This document shows positions 14,055 through 20,072 of a DNA stretch of 21,250 nucleotides, in pieces. Both the position numbers and the translations under genes were made by a program. The stretch covers positions 1 to 21,250 of the forward strand of contig JADGON010000369.1 in assembly GCA_017882945.1 (NCBI GenBank). The letters run 5' to 3'. The notes under the pieces are model-generated. The model worked only from the letters and a program-made list of their open reading frames with translations, had not been told where the DNA came from and ran no database searches. The stretch is from Acidimicrobiia bacterium (GTDB lineage Bacteria; Actinomycetota; Acidimicrobiia; IMCC26256; JAENVU01). Each line of letters opens with the position of its first letter. The stretch's first letter is position 1.

Positions 14055-15452
14055 ATGGCCCCCGAGGATCTCCCGCCGATGGAGGTCGCGAACTCGTTGC
14101 TCGATCTCGTCGGCAACACGCCGATGGTCCGCCTGCGGCGGGTCGGGGCGGACCTCACCTGCGACCTGATCGCCAAGGTGGAGATGCTGAACCCGGGCGG
14201 GAGCGTGAAGGACCGTCCGGCGATCGCGATGATCGACGCGGCCGAGCGTGAAGGTCTCTTGAAGCCGGGGGGAACCATCGTCGAGCCCACGTCGGGCAAC
14301 ACCGGCGTCGGTCTCGCGATCGTGGCCGCGCAACGCGGCTACAGCTGCATCTTCGTGATGTCGGACAAGATGAGCCCGGAGAAGGTGGCGCTGCTCCGCG
14401 CGTACGGCGCCGAGGTCGTGGTGTGCCCGACCGCGGTGCCGCCCGAGCATCCGGACTCGTACTACTCCGTCGCGGACCGGCTCACCCACGAGACACCGAA
14501 CGCGTTCCGCCCGGACCAGTACTCGAACCCACACAACCCCGAGGAGCACGAGCGCTCGACCGGGCCGGAGATCTGGCGCCAGACCGCGGGCCGGATCACC
14601 CACTTCGTCGCGGGGGTAGGGACGGGCGGGACGATCACCGGGGTCGCGAGGTACCTGAAGAAGATGAACCCCGCGGTGCAGATCATCGGCGCGGATCCGG
14701 AAGGCTCGGTGTATTCGGGAGGGACCGGGCGCCCGTACCTCGTCGAGGGGGTCGGCGAGGACTTCTGGCCACCGACCTACGACCCGGCGCTCGTCGACCG
14801 CGTCGTGATGGTGACCGACCGCGACTCCTTCGACGCGGCGCGCCGGGTGACGCGCGAAGAGGGGTTGCTCGTCGGCGGGTCGTGTGGCACCGCGGTGCAC
14901 GCGGCGCTCGTCGTCGGCCGGGAGCTGGGTCCGGAAGCGGTCGTCGTGGTGCTGTTGCCGGACTCCGGCCGTGGCTACCTGTCCAAGATCTTCAACGAAG
15001 ACTGGATGATGGACTTCGGCTTCATCCGCTGCGACGACCCGTGCGCGGGCGACGTGCTCGCGAGCAAGGACGGCTCGATCCCGGATCTCGTGCTCGTCAC
15101 CCCGGACGAGACTGCCCGCAGCGCGTGGGCCCTCATGCGCGGCCTCGGTGTCTCGCAGGTCGTGGTCAGCGTGAGCAAGGAGCCACCGCTCGCCGCGAAG
15201 GAGGTGAGCGGCACGCTCGACGAGCTCTCGCTCATGGACCTCGCGTTTCGCGATCCCGCGGTGCTCGAGCGCCCGGTGGTCGAGATCATGAGCCCGGCGA
15301 TGCCGATGATCGGGATCGGTGAGCCCATCCCGAACATCGTCGAGCGGTTGGAGCAGTCCGCGGCCGTGCTCGTGCTCGACGGAGGTCACCCGGTCGGCGT
15401 GCTGAGCCGCTCGGACGTGTTGAGCTTCCTCGCCGGGAAGGCCGCCGGTTGA
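14055..15452 (+). CDS. cbs: Cystathionine beta-synthase with C-terminal CBS-domain pair
   Basis: Condenses homocysteine and serine to cystathionine, the first step of reverse transsulfuration; PLP enzyme, cytoplasmic. The 465 residues match the mycobacterial Cbs layout. The catalytic core (1-325) has PLP Lys52 in NPGGSVKDR, SGNTG (80-84), GTGGT (189-193), GGSCGTA (274-280) and the hallmark EGVGEDFWP (231-239). A pair of CBS motifs (about 328-465) follows, ending in HPVGVLSRSDVLSFL. The core motifs EGVGEDFW and SVYSGGTGRPYLVEG separate it from plain cysteine synthase. There is no heme-binding N-terminal extension as in the animal enzyme. The CBS pair may sense an adenosyl ligand, as known for animal CBS; that is inferred. 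It overlaps the next gene by four bases. Confidence 0.93.
   Translation: MAPEDLPPMEVANSLLDLVGNTPMVRLRRVGADLTCDLIAKVEMLNPGGSVKDRPAIAMIDAAEREGLLKPGGTIVEPTSGNTGVGLAIVAAQRGYSCIFVMSDKMSPEKVALLRAYGAEVVVCPTAVPPEHPDSYYSVADRLTHETPNAFRPDQYSNPHNPEEHERSTGPEIWRQTAGRITHFVAGVGTGGTITGVARYLKKMNPAVQIIGADPEGSVYSGGTGRPYLVEGVGEDFWPPTYDPALVDRVVMVTDRDSFDAARRVTREEGLLVGGSCGTAVHAALVVGRELGPEAVVVVLLPDSGRGYLSKIFNEDWMMDFGFIRCDDPCAGDVLASKDGSIPDLVLVTPDETARSAWALMRGLGVSQVVVSVSKEPPLAAKEVSGTLDELSLMDLAFRDPAVLERPVVEIMSPAMPMIGIGEPIPNIVERLEQSAAVLVLDGGHPVGVLSRSDVLSFLAGKAAG
15435..15441 (+). promoter_or_regulatory. Shine-Dalgarno supporting a TTG start
   Basis: GGGAAGG ends 7 nt before the TTG at 15449, inside the end of the cystathionine beta-synthase gene. 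It argues for the TTG as the start of the downstream lyase gene. Confidence 0.65.
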
Positions 15453-16606
15453 CCGGCTCCGATCAGCAGCCATCCGGATTCGAGACCCGCGCGATCCACG
15501 CGGGCCAGGACGCCGACTCGGCCACGGGCGCGGTGATCGTCCCGATCCACCTCGCCACGACGTTCGCCCAGGACGCGGTCGGCAAGCACAGCGGGTTCGA
15601 GTACGGCCGCAGCGGCAATCCCACCCGTTCCGCGCTCGAGTCGTGCGTCGCGTCGCTCGAAGGCGCGGCGCGTGGTCTCGCGTTCTCGAGCGGGATGGCC
15701 GCGGAAGATGCCGTGCTCCGCGCGCTTGCGGGCCCGGGCGACCACATCGTGATCCCCGACGACGCGTACGGCGGCACGTTCCGCCTGGTGTCGAAGGTGC
15801 TCGCGCCGACCGGAGTGAGATGGAGCTCCGCCGCGCTCGCATCGACCGATGCGCTGCGAGCAGCGTGGACCGATGCGACGAAGGTCGTCTGGGTCGAGAC
15901 CCCGACGAACCCGAACCTTGGGATCGTCGACATCGCGGCCGTCGCCGAGGTCGCGCACGAACGCGGCGCGGTGCTCGTGGTCGACAACACGTTCGCGACG
16001 CCGTACCTCCAGCGCCCGATCGAGCTGGGTGCGGACGTTGTGGTGCACTCGAGCACGAAGTACCTCGGGGGGCACTCGGATGTGGTCGGTGGGTTCGTCG
16101 CGGTGGCCGACGACGAGCTCGGCGAGCGCATCGGGTTCCTGCAGAACGCGGTGGGTGGCGTGCCGAGCCCGTTCGACTGCTACCTCGTCCTGCGCGGGGT
16201 CAAGACACTCGGGGTGCGGATGGACCGTCATTGCGTCAACGCGACCGCGGTCGCGGAGATGCTGGTGCGCCACCCTGCGGTCGCGCGGGTGCTCCATCCG
16301 GGCCTGGCGTCGCATCCCGGCCACGACGTGGCAGCCCGACAGATGCGCGGCTTCGGCGGGATGGTCAGCTTCCTCGCCGCCGGGGGTGAAGAGGCTGCGC
16401 TCGAGCTGGTAGCTCGGACCAAGGTCTTCACCCTGGCCGAATCCCTTGGTGCGGTGGAGTCGCTGATCGAGCATCCGGCCCGCATGACCCACGCGTCGGC
16501 CGAGGGCTCACCGCTTGCCGTTGATCCGGCGCTCGTCCGGCTCTCGGTCGGGATCGAGACGCTCGACGACCTCCTCGCCGACCTCGACCAGGCCCTGAGC
16601 CGGTAA
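15449..16606 (+). CDS. Cystathionine gamma-lyase / gamma-synthase family PLP enzyme
   Basis: A 385-residue Cys/Met-metabolism PLP enzyme. Its signatures are ETRAIHAGQD (12-21), YGRSGNPTR (52-60), SSGMAAEDAVL (80-90), VVDNTFATPYLQRP (177-190), the PLP Lys204 in HSSTKYLGGHSDVVGG, and RLSVGIETLDDL near the end. Family members cleave cystathionine (gamma-lyase, giving cysteine, ammonia and 2-oxobutyrate) or make it (gamma-synthase), and sequence motifs alone do not decide. The four-base overlap (TTGA) with cystathionine beta-synthase makes gamma-lyase in a reverse transsulfuration pair the better reading. The TTG start is supported by GGGAAGG 7 nt upstream and a natural N-terminus. All core residues are intact. 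Confidence 0.9.
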   Translation: MTGSDQQPSGFETRAIHAGQDADSATGAVIVPIHLATTFAQDAVGKHSGFEYGRSGNPTRSALESCVASLEGAARGLAFSSGMAAEDAVLRALAGPGDHIVIPDDAYGGTFRLVSKVLAPTGVRWSSAALASTDALRAAWTDATKVVWVETPTNPNLGIVDIAAVAEVAHERGAVLVVDNTFATPYLQRPIELGADVVVHSSTKYLGGHSDVVGGFVAVADDELGERIGFLQNAVGGVPSPFDCYLVLRGVKTLGVRMDRHCVNATAVAEMLVRHPAVARVLHPGLASHPGHDVAARQMRGFGGMVSFLAAGGEEAALELVARTKVFTLAESLGAVESLIEHPARMTHASAEGSPLAVDPALVRLSVGIETLDDLLADLDQALSR

Positions 16607-16622
16607 CGGGTGGGCGGTTCGG

Positions 16623-16628
16623 TATCCT
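16623..16628 (+). promoter_or_regulatory. -10-like TATCCT before the thioredoxin-like gene
   Basis: TATCCT is 9 nt before the ATG at 16638, in the 31-bp gap after the lyase gene, and no ribosome site is visible. A separate promoter with a leaderless or very short leader is possible. No clear -35. Confidence 0.35.
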
Positions 16629-16637
16629 CGACCGGAC

Positions 16638-17432
16638 ATGGTGGTCCTGGTGGTGATCGAGGCAGTGGTGCTCGCGTTCCTCGCGCTGCTGGTCGCCGGA
16701 TTGCTCCGCAGCCACGCCGAGATCCTCCGTACGTTCCATGACCTCGGAGTCGGACGCGACCCGTCGGCGGGATCCGGTCTCATCACCGGGGTCCCTGTCC
16801 CGAGCCGTGCTCCGACCCTCGCCCGCACGTCTGCAGGCTCCGAGGCGACGCAGGCCGTCGACATCGCCGGATCGACTCCGGGCGGCGACGCGGTGGTCGT
16901 CGGGATCGCGGGAGCGGCACAGCCCACGCTGCTCGCGTTCCTTTCCAGCGGTTGCATCACGTGTCGCCACTTCTGGGAGACGTTCGCCGATCCCAACTTG
17001 AGGTTGCCGGGCGGTGCGCGCCTGGTCATCGTGACGATGGGTGCGGAAGCCGAGAGCGAGGCGGCGATCGCGAAGATGGCACCGCCGGACGTGACGGTCG
17101 TGATGTCATCCGACGGTTGGGACGACTACGACGTTCCCGGCTCTCCGTACTTCGTGTTCGTCGACGGGGAGAGCAGCCAGCTGGTGGGGCAGGGGACCGC
17201 GCCGGACTGGGACCAGGTCCTGCACCTGATGAACGAAGCCGGCGACGACGGCGCGCTCGAAGCTGCCCGTGCCGCTTCGGACACGCGCACTCGCCGCGCC
17301 GAGCGGCGCAAGCTCGACGACCGCGCGCGAGAGGCGCGTGCCGACGAGATGCTGATGGCCGCCGGCATCTATCCCGGTGATCCGAGCCTCTATCCCGCGA
17401 CCGACCCCAGCGGCACCGAACCCGAGCGCTGA
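16638..17432 (+). CDS. Membrane-anchored thioredoxin-like protein (MauD/TlpA-like)
   Basis: A 264-residue protein. Residues 2-23 are a hydrophobic N-terminal anchor (VVLVVIEAVVLAFLALLVAG), so the rest is predicted outside the membrane. A linker (35-90) leads to a thioredoxin-like domain with a CxxC site, Cys106-Ile-Thr-Cys109, in AFLSSGCITCRHFWETF, and the expected cis-Pro region VPGSPYFVFVDG (Pro170). The C-terminal 60 residues are a charged helix (DTRTRRAERRKLDDRAREAR) and a proline-containing tail. This resembles MauD, which acts in disulfide formation or isomerisation for methylamine dehydrogenase. The gene heads a tight cluster with a MauE-like protein and an exported 24-Cys protein, which is its obvious substrate. 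The redox direction (oxidase, isomerase or reductase) cannot be told from sequence. Confidence 0.82.
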   Translation: MVVLVVIEAVVLAFLALLVAGLLRSHAEILRTFHDLGVGRDPSAGSGLITGVPVPSRAPTLARTSAGSEATQAVDIAGSTPGGDAVVVGIAGAAQPTLLAFLSSGCITCRHFWETFADPNLRLPGGARLVIVTMGAEAESEAAIAKMAPPDVTVVMSSDGWDDYDVPGSPYFVFVDGESSQLVGQGTAPDWDQVLHLMNEAGDDGALEAARAASDTRTRRAERRKLDDRAREARADEMLMAAGIYPGDPSLYPATDPSGTEPER

Positions 17433-17433
17433 G

Positions 17434-17934
17434 TTGGCCAAGCTCCGGGGTCACGATGTGAGCTGCACGCTTCCCGCGGGTTGGGACGGGCGCATCACGG
17501 TTCGGCGCGACGGCCAGCCCGAGGCGTTCCTCGCGGCAGGGCACGAGCTCTTCACCGCGCGGCCCCAGCCCGTCGTGCACCTGGCGAACTTCGCGCTGCC
17601 CGAAGAGCGCGGGGACTTCGGCAGCGGTGCGGTCGAGCTGATGGGTAGCCGCGACGTCTTCATGGTGCTGTTCGAGTTCGAGCCCGAGGCGGTGCAGACC
17701 GCGCTCTTCAAGGCGAAGGGCATGCCGCGTTCGATCCCCTCGAACGCGTTCGACCCGACCGTGCTGCGGCGCGGCATCGCCGGGCAGGCCGGCTACCAGC
17801 ACTTCTTCCAGGAGGCCGGGCGTGCGTTCTGCCTCTACATCGTGCTCGGGAGCGCGACGGCACGGGGCCGGTTGGTCCAGCTCGCGAACTCGGTGCTCGC
17901 GACCGTCCAGATCGCGCCGCGGGCGCAGGGTTAG
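17434..17934 (+). CDS. Conserved-looking protein of unknown function in the Cys-rich-protein cluster
   Basis: I do not recognise a named family; I recall similar actinobacterial proteins but cannot verify that. The 166 residues have no signal peptide and no membrane segment. Motif-like stretches are LPAGWDGRITVRRDGQP near the start, HLANFALPEERGDFGSGAVELMG in the middle, FMVLFEFEP, and AGQAGYQHFFQEAGRAFCLYIVLGS near the end. Only two Cys are present. Start choice is uncertain: TTG at 17434 lies one base after the upstream stop and suggests coupling, while GTG at 17458 has GGGG 7 nt upstream and gives 158 residues. Position between the thioredoxin-like and MauE-like genes implies a part in the same process, perhaps on the cytoplasmic side before Tat export. 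That is inference only. Confidence 0.7.
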   Translation: MAKLRGHDVSCTLPAGWDGRITVRRDGQPEAFLAAGHELFTARPQPVVHLANFALPEERGDFGSGAVELMGSRDVFMVLFEFEPEAVQTALFKAKGMPRSIPSNAFDPTVLRRGIAGQAGYQHFFQEAGRAFCLYIVLGSATARGRLVQLANSVLATVQIAPRAQG

Positions 17935-17945
17935 GTCTGTCGGAG

Positions 17946-18476
17946 ATGGGTGCTTGGGCCGGTCCGTTCCTCGTCGCGGCACTGCTGCTCACGATCGCGG
18001 GCGCGCTCAAGGCGCATGACCCGGTCCTGACGGTGGGCGCGCTCCGCCGGGCCGGGCTCGCCGTCCCGCCGGTCGTCGTGCGCATCGGGGGTGCTGCCGA
18101 GGTCGGCATCGGGGTCGTCGCGATCGCGACGGGCGCGCCCGTCGCGGCCGCGCTCGTCGCGCTGTCATATCTCCTCTTCACCGGGTTCGTCGTGCTGGCA
18201 CTGGCGCGTCACATCCCGATCGGATCGTGCGGCTGCTTCGGCAGGGTCGACACGCCGCCGAGCCTGGTGCACGTGGTGCTGAACGTCGGGGCGATCGTGG
18301 CTGCCACCGCGGTCGCGCTCGGGCCCGGCGGCGGGATCGGCGAGGTCCTGGCCGACCAGGACCTGCTCGGACTCCCGTTCCTGGTGTTCGTGGCGACCGC
18401 GACCTACCTCGCGTTCCTCGCGTTGACGGCGCTGCCCCAGTTGCGCAGCCTCGAGGCCCCGCGGGCCCGCCCATGA
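17946..18476 (+). CDS. MauE/DoxX-like integral membrane protein
   Basis: A 176-residue, mostly hydrophobic protein with about five membrane segments (near 5-22, 45-62, 65-87, 105-125 and 142-163). Between segments it has the motif GSCGCFGR, with Cys95 and Cys97, seen in MauE and DoxX/VKOR-like redox membrane proteins. MauE is known to be needed with MauD for methylamine dehydrogenase maturation. The likely role here is electron exchange across the membrane with the thioredoxin-like protein encoded upstream. The ATG at 17946 follows GGAG and is 11 nt after the previous stop. The stop overlaps the next ATG by four bases (ATGA), so production with the Cys-rich protein is coupled. The MauE-like call rests on topology and the CGCFG motif, not on an alignment. 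Confidence 0.8.
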   Translation: MGAWAGPFLVAALLLTIAGALKAHDPVLTVGALRRAGLAVPPVVVRIGGAAEVGIGVVAIATGAPVAAALVALSYLLFTGFVVLALARHIPIGSCGCFGRVDTPPSLVHVVLNVGAIVAATAVALGPGGGIGEVLADQDLLGLPFLVFVATATYLAFLALTALPQLRSLEAPRARP

Positions 18477-19288
18477 GCCAGCGACTCGCCGAACGCGCCG
18501 CGAAGTTCCTCGGCAGCCGGAAGACGACGCGCCGTAGCTTCTTGCAGAAGACGGCGGTGGTGGGCAGTGCCATCGCGGTCGTGCCGAAGGACTACCTCCT
18601 CCGGCCGGGCTCGGCCTACCAGGCGCTGTGTGCCTGTGGTGGCCAGAACTGCGCGTGCGGCTCCCTGTGCTGCGACGGCTTCACCGAGTTCTGCTGCACG
18701 ATGACGGGTGCGAACGTGTGCCCACCCGGCACGATCGCCGCCGGCTGGTGGAAGGCCGACGGATCGAGGTACTGCAGCGGCCCCCGCTACTACGTCGACT
18801 GCAACGCGACGTGCCACTGCGGAGGCGGCCGCATCTGTCCGGACAACTGCTCCGACATACCGTGGGGCTGCGGTTGCGGCCGGGGCGACTGCAACAATCG
18901 CAAGGCCGGCTGTACCGCATTCCGGTACGGCCAGTGCAACCAGCAGGTCGGGACCGTCGGCCGCATCGCGTGCCGCGTCGTGTCGTGTGACCCGGCCGTG
19001 CTCGTGGTCGGGAACTGCGCGCCGACGCTGGCCGTCGACAACTCGACCGCGAACCACAACAAGCCGTGTCTCCAAGATCCACCGAAGCCGAAGGAGGTCG
19101 ACGAGGAGATGTTCCGCATCATCAAGGGCGACGTGAGCAACACGCTCTGGATCACGAACTGGCTCGAGAAGCGCCGCATCACATCGCCGGACGAGGTGAA
19201 CGCCATCATCTCGGCGGGAGTGACGAACGGTGCGCCGCCGATCGTCTGGCCTCAGGCGTGGGTCGACGCCATCCCGATCATCAAGTAG
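18473..19288 (+). CDS. Tat-exported Cys-rich protein resembling the methylamine dehydrogenase light chain, with extra C-terminal module
   Basis: A 271-residue protein. The N-terminus has a twin-arginine motif (TTRRSFLQK, Arg20-Arg21) with a modest hydrophobic stretch to about residue 44. Residues 53-199 hold 24 Cys, an even number and enough for 12 disulfides. CPPGTIAAGWW (83-93), with Cys101 and Cys110 after it, resembles the CPPGT...W stretch of MauA that carries the first Trp of its TTQ cofactor. A second Trp (Trp131, in DIPWGCGC) lies 38 residues later, against 51 in MauA. Residues 205-271 contain no Cys and form a separate module with NTLWITNWLEKRRITSPDEV and VWPQAWVDAIPII. Tat export fits a protein folded or loaded before transport. 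No MauB or MauG is nearby, so amine oxidation is doubtful. The gene is coupled to the MauE-like gene and ends 3 bp from sdhB. Confidence 0.85.
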   Translation: MSQRLAERAAKFLGSRKTTRRSFLQKTAVVGSAIAVVPKDYLLRPGSAYQALCACGGQNCACGSLCCDGFTEFCCTMTGANVCPPGTIAAGWWKADGSRYCSGPRYYVDCNATCHCGGGRICPDNCSDIPWGCGCGRGDCNNRKAGCTAFRYGQCNQQVGTVGRIACRVVSCDPAVLVVGNCAPTLAVDNSTANHNKPCLQDPPKPKEVDEEMFRIIKGDVSNTLWITNWLEKRRITSPDEVNAIISAGVTNGAPPIVWPQAWVDAIPIIK

Positions 19289-19291
19289 CGC

Positions 19292-20056
19292 TCAGGACTT
19301 CTGGCCGGCGAGCTTGCGGTTCTTGAACTGGGCCTTGACGTAGTCCCGGTTCAGCAGCGCGATGAAGTCGATGGAGATCTCCTTCGGGCACGCCGCCTCG
19401 CACTCACCATGGTTCGTGCACGAGCCGAACCAACGCTCCATCTCCTCGACCATGGCGACCACGCGCGTGAAGCGCTCGGGTTGACCCTGGGGGAGGAGGC
19501 TGAGGTGTGAGTACTTCGCCGCGGTGAAGAGCTGGGCTGCGCTGTTCGGGCACGCAGCGACACAGGCGCCACAACCGATGCAGGCGGCCGCGTCCATCGC
19601 CGCATCGGATGACTCCTTCGGAACGAGGATCTCGTTCGCGTCCCGGGCGCTGCCGGTCGGCGCGGTGATGTAGCCACCGGACTCGACGATGCGGTCGAAC
19701 GCGCTGCGGTCGACGGCGAGGTCGCGGATGATGGGGAAGCCGGCCGCCCGCCACGGCTCCACCGTGACCGTGGCCCCGTTCTGGAGCTTGCGGAGGTGGA
19801 GCTGGCAGGTCGCGGTGCCGGTCTCCGGACCGTGGGCGCGACCGTCGATCATCATGGCGCACGATCCGCAGATGCCTTCACGGCAGTCGTGGTCGAAGGC
19901 GACGGGCTCTTCGCCCCGGGCGTTCAGCTGCTCGTTGAGCACGTCGAACAGCTCGAGGAACGACATCTCTGCGCTGACCTCGCGCATCTCGTAGGTCTCG
20001 AACCGCCCGGCGGCATCGGGCCCGTCCTGCCGCCACACCTTGAGGTTCAGATCCAC
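19292..20056 (-). CDS. sdhB: Succinate dehydrogenase / fumarate reductase iron-sulfur subunit
   Basis: Electron-transfer subunit of complex II at the membrane, linking the FAD subunit to quinone. The 254 residues hold all three clusters: 2Fe-2S ligands Cys58, Cys63, Cys66 and Cys84 (DCREGICGSC, then TATCQLHL); 4Fe-4S ligands in CIGCGACVAACP (159-170); and the third site in CTNHGECEAACPKE (213-226). The start is GTG at 20056, with AGGGAG ending 8 nt upstream, 16 nt past the sdhA stop. The sequence type resembles the fumarate-reductase-like SdhB found with a two-subunit soluble part and a single SdhC. No sdhC or sdhD follows in this window, so the anchor is probably upstream of sdhA. The gene converges on the Cys-rich-protein gene with a 3-bp gap and no visible terminator. 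Confidence 0.95.
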   Translation of the reverse strand: MDLNLKVWRQDGPDAAGRFETYEMREVSAEMSFLELFDVLNEQLNARGEEPVAFDHDCREGICGSCAMMIDGRAHGPETGTATCQLHLRKLQNGATVTVEPWRAAGFPIIRDLAVDRSAFDRIVESGGYITAPTGSARDANEILVPKESSDAAMDAAACIGCGACVAACPNSAAQLFTAAKYSHLSLLPQGQPERFTRVVAMVEEMERWFGSCTNHGECEAACPKEISIDFIALLNRDYVKAQFKNRKLAGQKS

Positions 20057-20064
20057 GCGTACGT

Positions 20065-20070
20065 CTCCCT
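20065..20070 (-). promoter_or_regulatory. Shine-Dalgarno AGGGAG for sdhB
   Basis: AGGGAG on the minus strand ends 8 nt before the GTG at 20056, in the short sdhA-sdhB gap. It decides the start of sdhB. Confidence 0.65.
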
Positions 20071-20072
20071 GG

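Noticed and set aside
13464..15842. 792-codon minus-strand frame as one gene
   Set aside because: Only the last 184 codons look like a protein (SRPBCC fold); the rest is antisense to cystathionine beta-synthase and the start of the lyase gene.
16638..19288. A true methylamine dehydrogenase operon
   Set aside because: No MauB heavy chain, MauG diheme enzyme, MauF or amicyanin is present, and the Cys-rich protein is twice the Cys content of MauA with different Trp spacing.
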